Of a DNA stretch of 64,000 bases, positions 13,001-25,200 are shown piece after piece. Under the pieces are notes generated by a model. It saw nothing but the letters and a program-made list of their open reading frames with translations, made no database searches and was not told the DNA's origin. Source of the stretch: Carallia brachiata (lineage: Eukaryota; Streptophyta; Magnoliopsida; Malpighiales; Rhizophoraceae); the NCBI GenBank assembly GCA_021464245.1, contig JADCRB010000056.1, positions 124,001 through 188,000 of the forward strand. Reading direction: 5' to 3'. Made by a program: the position numbers and the translations under genes. Within the stretch, counting starts at the first letter, position 1, and every line of letters begins with the position of its first letter.

Positions 13001-14572
13001 TTATTTTCTTCTACTATTTCCATGGTCTCTTCAACCTGTGTAAAGAGAAACCAAAAATAAGAGAGACAAAAGAAAAGGCAGGATAGAGCTTTAAGTTCAA
13101 GTAGGCATGAAGATAAGCTTAAGACCTTCGAGCTGTTCCACTAAATTCAGTTAATCTATGCCACAAACATGCAAAAGACCCCAAAACAGACGGGAAGAAA
13201 AACAATCAGAAAAGAACAAGTAGTCCAAGCTACACCCACAATAAATATTTTAATGATCTTTCTCAAAACATGTCAGATCAAGCCAATGTGGCACGGAATC
13301 AGACTGATAATAAATCAAGCATCTTCACACGCAGAGGCCAAAAAGTTGATGACAAACAGACATTCTTCAATAAAATCCTATACACATATTGATTGATGAC
13401 AAATAGGCCAAAAAGTTATCGAATAAAATTGCAACAATGGACCGAACGGTACTAAAAATTTTAACGGACTTGGTACATTCCACATAAAATAGGCTAAATT
13501 CTTAAAAGATTTACAATTAGCACGAGGTTGACAGGATCGCTAGATTTCCAGCAAATATGGAATGCTATGTACTTGTCATGGCATAAAGGAGATACATCAT
13601 ATTTTAAATGAATCACCAGCTCACAACAGATGTTCTCACAGCGGTACATCCCTTATCAAAGTTGTCTGAAAGAAAATAGAATATAATTTGCTTCCTTTCT
13701 GTGATCAACTTTTTGGATCATACTGATACAGAATGTTCGAAATCCTCAAATTTGGTCTTGAATTAAGAAGACCAAGATTCTGTAACCCAAGTGTACTGAA
13801 AATTATCAATGCATCAAGGAGATGACTAAAGAAATGAATTAAACTTTTGTATCAAATGAAAAACATGGCAAAAAAAAAAAAAAACCCCAATTCTTTTGCC
13901 AGTGCATATGACTTGGAATTTAGTGACTTTTTGTCATTAATAGAGGATCTAGCTCTTCTCTCAAAAAAAAAAGAGGATATAGCTCAAAGGCACACTACAC
14001 GATTTTCATCCTTGATCAAGTTCAGCATTGAAATAATGTCACCTTTCAGCCAAGGTCATATAAAGGCCTAATATAGTTGTCCATGTGAAAATCTATAGAT
14101 AGTTTCTCCAATCCAATAGACAAGCATTTAAAACACAGCCCATGCTTCAACAATAGTATGGAATGGGGTCAGCAGATGGCTTCATCACCTTTACTAGTTT
14201 CTTCAAATAAGATGCTTGCAAGCGTAGAAAGAAGGCAAAAGTGATTTACAATAATCAAAGAAAAAGCCAATAAGCAGCAATTGAATGTGCCATCCTCAAA
14301 ACTTCAAATAATATGAGCAAACAATGTAGGGAGGCAATCAGGTAACCCACAAAAACTTGATCCATATCTCAAAACTATTGCCAAAAGACCCAAAAAAAAA
14401 AAAGAGATAACTACATAAAGAACAAACAAGAAACTAGGGAGAACAACAGAAAGAGAGGGGAAAAAAAAAAAGAAAGAAAAAAAGGTACCTTGCGGACAGG
14501 ACTAAACAAGGCTTCTTGGCTTGAACCCACATCATCTTGCAGATCATTCACAGGCTTCTCCTGAGTTCCCAT
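10072..14572 (-). CDS. RING-CH (RINGv/MARCH-like) membrane E3 ubiquitin ligase, with two apparent frameshifts
   Basis: Eight exons: 14489-14572, 12538-13035, 12086-12239, 11300-11596, 11042-11114, 10878-10968, 10517-10595 and 10072-10329. The start is [10 protein letters not shown]. The first about 245 residues are serine- and proline-rich and probably disordered. A C4HC3 RING-CH domain follows: [44 protein letters not shown]. Then come four hydrophobic spans ([70 protein letters not shown]), followed by basic WRWRR. This is a known plant family resembling MARCH ligases, expected to ubiquitinate membrane proteins; the substrate is unknown. Two bases are missing: one in the C run at 11516-11519 (between ELCEG and GETLK) and one in the A run at 10525-10529 (family HIFYSL reads HIFIP). 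With both restored, the exons total 1536 bp, 511 residues, and all phases agree. That supports assembly error, although recent decay is possible. Confidence 0.88.
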
Positions 14573-17489
14573 TCTAAGAATAACAGAAAAGAAACAAACT
14601 TTAAACCAAATCCCACCCTTCTTAACACCCCCCCAAGCCAAAAGTCCACCAGCAAATAAATTGACAAGGAAATTGAAAAAAAGTTAAAAATAAAAAAAAC
14701 CCCAGTAACTTAAGATTTAAGAAAGCACCATATCCAGGGTGTCAGAAGGAAATTTAGCAACAGAGAGAGAGATATAGAGCGAGAGAGAGAAGGTGTAAAG
14801 AAAGGAGCAGTTTGTTGCATATGTCTTTATTTCTTGAGAAGCGTGTGAAAAAGAGAGGAGGAATAATAATGGTGGGAGGAGGTGAAGTTGAAGTTAGGTG
14901 ACGCTTCTCAATTCTCATTCATTTCAAATCTCGTTAATGGCAAATTGGCCAAAGTTGGTGGGGAAGCTTGGCCCTACTCCTGCCAAGTGCCACCCACTGC
15001 TCACTGCTACTCACCACTGCGCGCGGGCACTTCACTTTTTAGTAACCTTCCTGCAAGGCCCCAACTTTCTTCTTTTTGCCATTGTAGAGTGTAAATGTTT
15101 TTCTTGCGGATTAGAATCTCTAATAAACTCATCAACCCACCATTATTTTTTTTTTGTCAAACAAAAAATTATCGTATGTATGTTATGCATGTTAGTGGTC
15201 GCTTTATAAATTAAGGTAGGAGGTTACGTCAAAAAAAAAAAAAACAAAAGGGTTGGAGATCAATCCTTGATGTCTTTATTTTGACTCTTCTTCATAAAAA
15301 AAAAAAAAATTCTTACTCGAATATTATTAGATTTAAATTAAATTTTTTTTATGTTCAGTCATAATATTAATAAAATATGATCGTAGTATTAATAATTCAA
15401 AAATTTTAACTTTGCACTTTCCATACAAATTTCTGTTTTTAGGAAGCGGAAAAAGGGAAAAAACTTGAATCTAAACCAAGACACAAAAAAAACACACAAA
15501 ATTACCAATTAGGTTACTGCTTCACTGGTCAATCTTCTATCATTGAAACCTATTTGTATGAAGTTTTGAGTCTTATCTATAAGATTCTTAATAATTTTAT
15601 TTTTTTTAATGAATAAAATTTACTTATAATTTAATATTATATAATTTTTTAAACTAGACTTTACTTATTATATATTATAAAATTATAAATAAATTATACT
15701 CATTTAAAAATGTGAACCAAGTTAGAATTTTCCTGTTTATAATACAACAATGAACTTGCATTTTTACCTCTATTATATGACGAAAAGAAAGAGAAGACAA
15801 TTTATTTGTGTTGATAGTTAGAAATTCATTAGAACTTACATGGAGAGATTGAATCTTACTCTTTTTTTTTCTTTTTTTTTTTTGAGAATGATTGAATCTT
15901 ACTCTTATTAGATCACCCTAATTACGCCAAAGAAGAGTTGTTTTATTTATATAGCTTTTTAATGTACCCCAAAAACTACACCAAGTACATGCTGTCCTAC
16001 TTACAGGAGATGCATGAATTCTCCCAATTTATGTAAGTTGCAATACGAAAAGCAAATATATATAAACTTTAGTCAAGATTCGACAACAACACAATTTGGA
16101 TGGTTTAAAATTAATCAGAATTATTTAAACTGTTAATATATTTTTTTTTGGCAGTATGATTGCTGTCAAAAACGTTAGATGAAATTCTCTGCTTTTGCTT
16201 TATGCTTAGGGAACCTTTTGGTTTTGTCAAGTTACCTTCAACTTCCATTTGTCAAACCAGAATCTAAACGAAATTTTTGCCCCCGTATCTTTTTGTTTGC
16301 ACTGTCAACCAAATTTCCCAGTCTCTTTACTTCTTTTTCACTAATAAAAACTGAAAATGACTAAATTATGCGATAGGCTTTCAAGGTTTAATTACTTTCA
16401 AGTCCCTCACTTATGAGTTATGAGAATGTTAGAGGCTCGATATTCCCTAGTTCGGACTCACCAATCATATCATAACTTTTTTGTCCCACGAGCTCTATTG
16501 TTAACGAGGTAACACCCAAAAGCAATAAGACTCACTAAGCTAAATGTCTTTTTAGATTTTATGAATAGAGTTGGGATACGCACTCAAATAATTCTTTGTC
16601 AAATATTTGTTGAAATGAAATGAGAGAGCAATTTTTTAAAATCACAATCAAACTTTTTACAACAAGCGAAAAATAATACGATTTTTTTTCTCGTCGCAAA
16701 ATATTTCACAGCTATTTCAAAAAATTGTTCTCTTGTTTGGTTTGCACACCCATTTAGACGCTACACATTCGGACTCCTTACCTTTTCCCTTAAAAATAAG
16801 AGGGTCATTGTCTTTCGTAAGGTAAGTCTTTCATTCTCGTACTACGCTTCTATTTCTCATCCTCTTATACTCTTTATACTAACTTAGCTACCGAAATGCC
16901 AATATTGAGTTCCAAACCGATAATCTTTAATCCTACATGTGTCTTATAGGCGTTGGACCTCTACTTTAACTCAATTTAGTATCCACCAAGATGATCTTCA
17001 TCGATAACTATAATCTGCTTACAGATGAATGTCACTTGTTGGGTTATCTTTTCCACAATCACAAACTATAGAACATAGACATGGCCAAAACTATATTAGA
17101 GAAAAATAAACGTTTCAGGGTAACAATAATGGCGAGCAGGTAATGTATTGTTATTGGTCAGGCGACGAAGTAAGGCGGCCAGAGACAGCAGGATGGAAGT
17201 CACCTTCAACTTAAAGATGACTAAAAAGCCGGGCTGTTCATTAGTGATGAGTGGGATATGTGATTTGAAGTGCTGCTTTTGGACAAATCCCATCCTTAAA
17301 ATATGCATTGCGTTGACTTCCAAACGACTAATAATGTGACTTGGTAAATCCCACAAACTTGTACACGTTGAGTGCATTAAAGAAGACTAACAATAGTACT
17401 TCCATCATAATTTTTAAGAGTGTGGATTTAGCACCGAGTTAGTGTCTGGAAGAATTATTCGGATACTTATAAAAAAATGCAAACATTTA
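14573..17489. other. Intergenic, no gene seen
   Basis: The left end (to about 14850) is the 5' leader and promoter of the RING-CH gene and includes GA-rich tracts near 14760-14790. The rest is AT-rich. The short open frames (for example 16179-16364) have no family resemblance and poor composition, so I do not call genes. Confidence 0.6.
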
Positions 17490-18605
17490 ATTCTTTAGTG
17501 TAATTATATTAAAAAAATTGTAAAATAAGAAATTATAAAATTAAAATTTAAAAATAGGTGAATGTTATTTTAAAATATAAGAGATAGATCTCATATAATA
17601 CATATTAAAATGAAAAAAAGTTCAGAAGCTTTTTTTTTAAAAAAAAATAATTCAGTTACACTATAAATGTAAGCGATTGTAATTTTATAGGGTATCCAAA
17701 CAGTTCAGGAGTTCTAACTTTATTGAATTTTTAAATCTAAACCTACCCTTAACCTATATAAAAAGTCGAATCATCGAATCATTGGTTCGATCATTAAAAT
17801 ATTTATAGCAAAGACATCACTTTTAGTTGATATGTTATGTGGAGTAAGTTTTTCACACGTTGACACAAAATACCAAACGTTTTGTTGTAGCGGGTGTGTG
17901 AGAAGGGGAGGAGTCTTCGTTATAAATGAACAGCAATCCCTTTGGTTTATAAAATCAGAAAGTAGGGGTGCTTGTTTTGCGAAATCCATTAAGAAGAATT
18001 ATGTTAATATGTCGTGCAATGGATTGAACCGCTACACTGAATTTATATGCTATCATTCAGTTTTTTTAGAGTAATTATATTGACAAAATTGTGAAACAAG
18101 AAATTATAAAACTAAAAGTGAAAAATAAATGTGTGTTATTTTAAAATATAAAATGTAGATCCCACATATTATATGCTAAAATAAAAAAAAAATCTTTTAA
18201 ATTTTTTTTTCTAAAAATACAATTTGGTACACTATAAAAATAAGCGTTGTATTTTTATGAGGTGGCCAAACAATTTAGGGGTTCTAACTTTATTGAATTT
18301 CTAAATCTAAATCTGCCCTTAACGGAGATAAAAAGTCGAGTCATCGAATGGTTGGTTCGATCATTAAAATATTTATAGCCAACACATCACTTTTAGTTGA
18401 CATGGTATGTGGAGTAAGTTTTTCACACGTTGACACAAAATACCGAAGGTTTTGTTGTGGCGGGTGTGAGAAGGGGAGGAGTCTTCGTTATAAATGTATA
18501 GCAATTCCTTTGGTTGATGAAAGGAGAATGTAGGGGTGGTTGCCCTGCAAAATCTGCTTAAAAGGATTACATTGACATAAACTGCTACACTAAATTTACG
18601 GATAA
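17490..18605. repeat. 570-bp tandem duplication (two diverged copies)
   Basis: Copy 1 (about 17490-18060) and copy 2 (about 18061-18605) share long blocks at a spacing of 570-571 bp. Examples are aaaagtcga (17761/18331), gttcgatcattaaaatattt and tttttcacacgttgacac. The best blocks have few mismatches and the AT-rich parts have small indels. No gene family is recognisable in the unit. Confidence 0.85.
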
Positions 18606-19603
18606 ACTCACTCTTCGATGTCTAAGAAGGGTCACCAAGCATTTCCAAAATTATACAAAATCATACATCCGTTTAATCCCATTCTACGCTCTAAGATATT
18701 CAAACCTTTGTCGACGGTTAATCCCGTTGCTTTGTCATTTGAGCCCTCCCTTCCTTTAGCCATGTTTAGAACCTCGTTTGAAGTCTTTAGCTAGTACAAG
18801 ATTGGTCATTGGAAGACCAGCCCAATGTTTCATTGTCCTAAAATTATATTGTTTTTAGTTGTAGAAACTAAGCGTTTACGTGAAAGAAAAATAATTACAA
18901 GTAGTGGTCTTCAATTGAAAGAAGTGAATTCAAGCCTTCTTTCCCGCTATCCCTATACAATGACTTTATCATATTTTCTATAAACAAAAATAAAAAATAA
19001 AAAATAAACAAACCCCCTGGTTCATTAGATTCTCCGAGTTCTTTTTTTTATCCACGTTATATATTTTGCAATATCTTTTGTCATTTTCATTTTTCTTTAA
19101 TTTAATTCGTGTATCTTTGTGCCATGCATATATGAATATTGTACACTGATAAAAATGTTTGAATCTGACACCGTTTCCAAGCGATTAAAATCATTCTTAC
19201 AAACAAAGCTCAGGTCAGCCCAGCTTGCACTTTCATGCTGGACAGACTCATCTACCGCCATGTAATCCACACAATAACGACTCGTGTTTGCAACCTGTTA
19301 CTCAGTTCTATGGAATTGGTGTATAATTCGAACCGTGATCTTTTACAAAGATTTGAATCCTTTAACCAATTAAACCACACAAGTGGGGGTAAAATTATAA
19401 TTACTTAAATTTATATGAGGCCACAAACTTTCTGGTTAAACACCTGTGATGACAAGCCTGCATTAGGGCCAGAGAAGCACAAATTCCCCAGACTATATAG
19501 TTGATTGCGAAGTGACACAGTTTCAAAAACCAAAGGATAAAAAAAAAAAAAAAAAACTATAACTTCACAATCAGAATCCAATGTCCAATGGCAATGTGCT
19601 TCC
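18606..19603. other. Intergenic, no gene seen
   Basis: AT-rich DNA without a supportable coding region. It holds one SINE-head-like segment near 19318-19392. The right end is the 3' flank of the LUL-type gene. Confidence 0.55.
19318..19392 (-). mobile_element. SINE head fragment (tRNA-like)
   Basis: The minus strand reads tggtttaattggttaaagg (A-box-like), then a B-box-like acggttcgaattatac at tRNA-like spacing. No tRNA cloverleaf or CCA-proximal stem is evident, so this is probably a SINE fragment rather than a tRNA gene. Confidence 0.5.
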
Positions 19604-22424
19604 TCAGTCATCAGATCCATCATTCACCTTAATTTCCAGGAGACGCTCAACTGGTTGTCTGCAAATGGGGCATCGGTTCGTTCGGAATTGCAGAAGCTTG
19701 GCACACTCGCTACACATGCACTGCACTCACAGAGACAAAGTAATATTAGCCAAAAACGATGGAGATCTTCAGCATACTCATCCTTCAGAATATGAGTGAA
19801 CTGTTGAAGACAATACTATGTAAAAGTGTGGAACAACAATGAATCAGATAAATATGTAACCCCAGACCAATTAGTATTTATCAAAGTTTAATGAAGTGGC
19901 TGCCCGAAATACGGAGTACAATCCTATAAATTGATAATTGCAGCTATATCCATTGCCCACAAATACACTTCAAGAACATCTGTTCATTTTTGGTATTTTG
20001 TGTTCATTTTAATGGATTGAAATAGCACATGAATGAAAGTTTTAACTCAAACCAGAAATATCCAAGGCAAACAGATGGAAGCAATATATTGACTATAGCT
20101 GTTTCCGCTTCTTGGACTGCGCATTTAAGCACATTGGCAGACATATATAAATGCCCAAGACTACTAGGAAGAATTACCAGTTTGATACAACTTTGCAATC
20201 AAGAAACATGACACACTTTGTCTCATTGTCACACGATATGTCACCCAAGAAGAGGCCATATCTTCTTCCCTTTTTTTTCATAGGGTTACGATGGGCTTGA
20301 ACCTGAGGCCTTTGGGTCTCCCAGGTCTCAATTTTAGCCATCAGGGATAAAATTTCTCCACATTTTTCTAATTCGGTCCATGGCAAGAGAGTTTTAACAA
20401 ATAGTATGGGAAGATGTAGAATCTGAATTTACCATGTGTCGGCATGGGAGGACAGTAGTGTCTCGTGGTTCTGACATGCAGATGACACATTCTTTTCCAG
20501 GATCATTTCCATCAGATTCAGGATCCACAGAATTCCCAATCCCATAGATCTCCTGCAACTCATACCGAACACCACACACCCATATTATCTGTTTCTTCAC
20601 ATGCACCATGTATTCTCCTTTCTCCTTCTTATCAAACACTGCCAGAGTGATCTGAGAGTTCCCATTTGAGAGTGCTTCAGAATTATCGCAGTTCGGTGGG
20701 TATGCATCAGCCTTCAACACAAGGGGATAAACCCCCTCATCATGCTCCTTCGTTAACAATGTCTCCTCAAAAACTGAGAAGTCAATCCCCGTTCTAGAAG
20801 GTTGTCCAAACTTCTGACCCAGACCTTGCTCAAATGATACTGTAACAGGTTTATATACATCTTCTTTTGTTGCTATCAGGTTACAGTCAACTCCTTCTTT
20901 AGCAAAGAATACAACTGTAATGCTGTAAAGAAATAGGAAAAGAGAACAACACAGTGAAAGAATGCGAGAATGCAATGCCAAAAAGAAAAGCCAGCATCTT
21001 TTCCTTCTTTCATTTAAAATATAAACTGAAGTAAATCACTAAGACGACTGAACAAAGAACCAAGTTCTGGCCAAATTTTCTCATTGGCAAATTAAAATTC
21101 CCATCCTTATAAAGAAGAAAAGAAGGATAAAGAATCCTATGAGTAAACAAACTACGTTCCTCGATAAAATATCAACACTTGATGCTCACCCATAGAGAGT
21201 TTAGTTAAATGTAATTCCAGGGGCATTAAGATTTCTGCTCAGATTTTTTAACTAAATGATAAGACACATTCTGCAAACGAGCGTCTCTAAATTATAAAAA
21301 CTTGATTCTTAAACAGATATAGTTAATTGAGTTTATACTAGGCGCACTAAATTTTCTGCTCAGACTTCTTTACAAAAAGATCCGACAAATTACACAGACT
21401 GCATAAATTATTCAACACTAGATGCTTACCCAGAAATAGATTACAAAATTGTAACACTAGGGTAAGTAAGATTTCTGCTAAGACTCTTTACTAAATGACG
21501 CGACACGTATTAGCCAAAAACCCTTGATAAAAATTTAAGCACATCAGCATTACTAATTACTAAATAAAAAAGTTTATTAGCAATCTGGGATCATATCCTC
21601 AAGCACACAATGCCGCAGCCCCCAAAAAAAAAAAAAATCCCATTCTCATTGCCACCTCATTCTTGACTTACCAAGAACTTGCCTTTCGTTTTCCCATCTT
21701 CTTTATATTTGCCTAATGGATCAACCTAACCTTGAGATCAAACTAAAAGAATAGGTCCTAAATAACCAAAACCCAATATAGTAAATATTAGAGATTAAAT
21801 TCACAGGTAGAAACTACCAAAAGACTAATTACCAGCAAATATAAGCAACAGTAGTTCTGATAACTGAAAATTGAAACCACAAACCAATAAGCTTTAACTA
21901 AACTGATATTGAAGTCGTCTGGCACTGAAAGTCTCGAGTTCGAGTCTCGGAGGCAATTAATCAAAGAAAAGAAAGAAAGAAAATTGAAACCACAAAAAAC
22001 CCATCTGCAATAGGAGAGTTAACCTTCCGGGAGCAGTGGCATCAAAAGTGAAGGCGACGAGGAAGTTGCCAGGATTCTCCTCATCCTCCACAATTCTTAT
22101 ACTCTCTTTCTTTATATTTACGTCATTCCTAATCGTGACAGCCTTCTGGTGCTCCACTAATGGCGTGGCCGGAAGGGTGGCAGCGTTGCAGGCCGGATAC
22201 CGATGGTGGCCTTGCGGGAAGGGGAGAGGCAGCGGCGGATAGTACCTAGGAAGAGGGTACTGCTGGTGGGTCTGATGCAAATTGGGGTTTACGTATTGGT
22301 TTGAGGTCACTTGGGGCTGTGGAGGCTCCGGCAACGGTGCGGGTGTCAGCACCGCCGCCGCTGCCGCCGTTGGCTGTGATTGTTGGTGGTGGTCCCTACG
22401 GCTTCGGCTGCCAGAATTTCCCAT
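19604..22424 (-). CDS. LUL: LOG2/LUL-type (Mahogunin-like) RING E3 ubiquitin ligase
   Basis: Three exons, 22024-22424, 20433-20922 and 19604-19720, total 1008 bp and encode 335 residues without a frame break. The start [10 protein letters not shown] puts glycine at position 2 in an N-myristoylation context, which in this family directs the ligase to membranes. Residues about 15-90 are proline-, glutamine- and histidine-rich low complexity. The DAR2-like substrate-binding region follows ([38 protein letters not shown]). The C-terminal C3HC4 RING uses [18 protein letters not shown] (about 280-296), CMCSECAK and [10 protein letters not shown] (to about 320). Family members ubiquitinate membrane and stress proteins; LOG2 acts with GDU1 on amino-acid export. 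Which of LOG2 or LUL1-4 is orthologous cannot be settled by eye. Exon 3 begins exactly after the HM of the RING, a phase-0 junction. Intron 2 carries a SINE fragment. Confidence 0.93.
20268..20345 (-). mobile_element. SINE fragment in LUL intron 2
   Basis: On the minus strand an A-box-like gatggctaaaattgag is followed by a B-box-like caggttcaagcccatcg at tRNA-like spacing. No full tRNA fold was found. Confidence 0.5.
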
Positions 22425-22965
22425 TCTGTTTCTTTTTCTCTTTCTCTCTCTAAGTAAATAATTAGCTCTCCTCTGTTTGATGACACCAGAATTACTAAAG
22501 AAATTTCGATAAAAAAAAAGAAAAAGAATTATTAAAGAAACACAAGACAGAACAAGAGAAAGTAAGACAAACTTGTAATTTTTTTTTAAATATAAATTTT
22601 GTGTCGATTTATAATTTTTAAAAATAAATTATTCAGTATCTTGGAGTACAATGCAATGATTAATATTTAAAATTTTTATTTTAAAATTTTTAATTTTGAT
22701 GAGAAATGTGAATTTTATAAAAATAAAAAAAATTATTTTATCTTATAAATCAAGCTTTAGAAAGAAAAAAAAATCCTAAGCAGAAGTGCAGAACCGACGA
22801 ACAGGATGGGGGGCACTTGTCCGTGTGATCCTTGATGTCAACCTGACGCCAGTTGTCCCCCGAGGTAGAGCCACGTCATGCGTTGCTATTATTTACCTCC
22901 TCTTTATGGGACCATTATATAGCCAAATTTGAGTGGGCAAATGGTATATATATATTTTTATTTCA

Positions 22966-23076
22966 TATAATAAAATTTATATTTTATATAATTATAATTA
23001 AAAATATAAATAATAAAAAATAATAATATTTTTTATATTATTTATTATTATTATATAAAATATAAATTTTATTATA
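22966..23076. repeat. AT-only inverted repeat (27-bp perfect arms)
   Basis: Left arm 22966-22992 and right arm 23050-23076 are perfect reverse complements made only of A and T. The 57-bp spacer is itself partly palindromic. It may be the core of a small fold-back element. Confidence 0.8.
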
Positions 23077-23360
23077 AGAATTAAAGACTGTTTAGATATT
23101 ATTTAGTCATTAACATTTAACTACTTAATTTTTCGGCCTTTTTTTTAACAGAGTTGCTATTATATAGTTGTTACTTGTCTTACCAGTACCTGTTGATGTG
23201 GCAGATTAGACGAATGTTTGTTTGTTTTTTCTTTTTTTTGGTCTAAAAGAACCAGAACGCAACGATGGAGAGAGGGAGGGGCGGACGGCAAGTTTGTCTC
23301 GTAAACCCGGACTGATACACAAGTACCAGTGTGTCTGGTACACAAAATGGGCCAAAACTA

Positions 23361-23582
23361 GTGGACAGAAATTTGATAGATAGAAAAAAGATAAAAAAAA
23401 AATTTTTGTGTAATTAATTATTTTATTTGTACAACATAACGTTGAATTATTATTATAAAATTGAAAAATATTTTTTATTTATTTTTTGTTATAAAAATTA
23501 AGTAATTTATTATACAAATAAATTAATTAATTATAAAAAAAAAATTTTATCTTTTTTCTTTCTGTCCGCCAATTCCGTCCAC
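23361..23582. mobile_element. MITE-like fold-back element
   Basis: A 222-bp element whose two halves are imperfect inverted repeats. Both ends read GTGGAC inward, followed by matched blocks (gaaaaaagat, taattaatt, ttatttgta). A 3-bp direct repeat, CTA, flanks it on both sides. Three-base duplications are typical of PIF/Harbinger (Tourist) MITEs, although their usual target is TWA. The superfamily is unproven. Confidence 0.7.
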
Positions 23583-24939
23583 CTAACCATACTTTACAAA
23601 ATAATATAAAATAAATTAATCTCTTTAAATAACTAGTCAGCATTCGATGACACGAGAATTATTAAGGAAATTTTGATTTTAAAAAAACAATATTATTAAA
23701 GAAACACCATTAAATGAACAAGAGAATGTAAGAGAAACTTGTAACCTTGTTTTTAATCACTCATGCTCTCAGATGAAAGCTCCCAAAAAAAAAAAAAGGG
23801 ATTCAAATACCTTGAATTTTTTGATTTACATACCTTAAATTTTTTTTTTTTGGTCAACTACATAACTCGAATTTCAAAGGGGTTGGAAGTTGGAAGTATA
23901 TAAATTTGGGCTAGTCTGGAGGTTGTTCTTTATTATTATTAATTTTTTAATATAGTGGAGTTTGGTTACGTTTCAGAAAAATTACACAAATTACCCTTAT
24001 TGAAATATAGGTAGGCATATAATAATATAAATTATATTTTTTTAAATTATATCATGCACCACTACTTTTGGTGCAGTAACAAGCTGCACTCCTTATTTTT
24101 ATGAGTAGCAAACCTCACCTCTTGACGAATTAGAGTTAATAAACATTAACAAAAATTTTTGAAAAGGCTTTTTTAGCTATAGTTATATATCAAAGAATTT
24201 ACCAAGGCCAATGCTTCTTGATTTGTTCAGTCCCTCGTAAATCTTTTTCTTTTTCTTTTTAACTTCATCTCTGTTTTTTTTAAGCCCTCAACTTTGGAAG
24301 AAAAAAAGGCAAGAGAAGCGTTGTCTTTTCTTGCGTTTCTTCAGGTATGTCCATTTTTTATTTCAATTCTCTTAATTTCAGTTTATAGTTTGTACCGAGA
24401 TTTTGTGGAATTATTGGATAAATTTATGATTCCAACTCTCCAAACTTTTCATTTTCTTTCTTTTCAATGTCTGAATCAACAAAACTTCGATAGGTTTATA
24501 TGGGTTCCAATGTTAAAATTTGATTTTGGATGTATTAAGGGTATTTTGGTTAGTTCACGATAATTATAATGAGATTTTTTAATTATTTCAGATATTTTTT
24601 AATAGAAACTAAATAGAGGGTACTCTTTATTACAATTAAAAATAGGGGGTACCGATGCATTTTTAAAAACTGTCTGGTACTATTAGAAATAAAAAAAAAA
24701 AAAAGAAAATAATGTCTTTTTTCATTTAGGGGAAGAGTTCAAAATAAATGAATTGCAATGTTATGTCAAAAAAATTTGATAATTTTATTTAAATAATTTA
24801 AAATAATTAAAAAATAATATAATCATTAAATTATTAAATTAATAAAAAAAATAAATTATTATAAATTATTAAAAAATTATGTTATTACATAACTTCTAAC
24901 AACAAATTTCTCTTTTGTTGTCCTATTTGTCACAGTCAA

Positions 24940-25200
24940 CTACTCCTGTCCCCACGTGGACCCAGCTATGATGTCGGCGGCCGTTACGTTTTTACATTTT
25001 TGGTCTAAAAACGTAACAGTGGACGGCTGGCCGTAGGTCAAGTGGTCAACTCAAGCGGCCGGCGTTAAAAAACCTTTCCCTCTTTTCTGCAGTGGAAAAA
25101 GCATTCACCGCCGGCCCCGGCCGCCTCGGCCTTCGAATCAAAAAGCGATGATAAACAGTAACAGCGGACGACCGCTGGACCCTTTTTCCAGCAGGCTAAG
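24940..25200. other. GC-rich, promoter-like island without an attached gene
   Basis: A sharp GC-rich patch in AT-rich DNA. It contains a perfect G-box CCACGTGG (24952-24959), several GTCAA/GTCAAC W-box-like cores, a hairpin (gttacgttttta / taaaaacgtaac around 24990-25016), and a direct repeat GTAACAGYGGACG (about 25012 and 25157). No open frame or recognisable gene starts on either side. Confidence 0.5.

Noticed and set aside
16179..16364. Possible small secreted protein
   Set aside because: The hydrophobic start is short and the rest has no family pattern; no clear promoter.
19318..19392. tRNA gene
   Set aside because: A and B boxes exist but no acceptor stem or anticodon arm can be formed; a SINE head explains it better. 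The same applies to the other A/B-box pairs in the window.
24294..24563. 89-codon open frame upstream of the GC-rich island
   Set aside because: It reads through a strong splice donor (TTCTTCAG then GTATGT) and has no family resemblance. It could be a non-coding first exon, but no partner exon was found.
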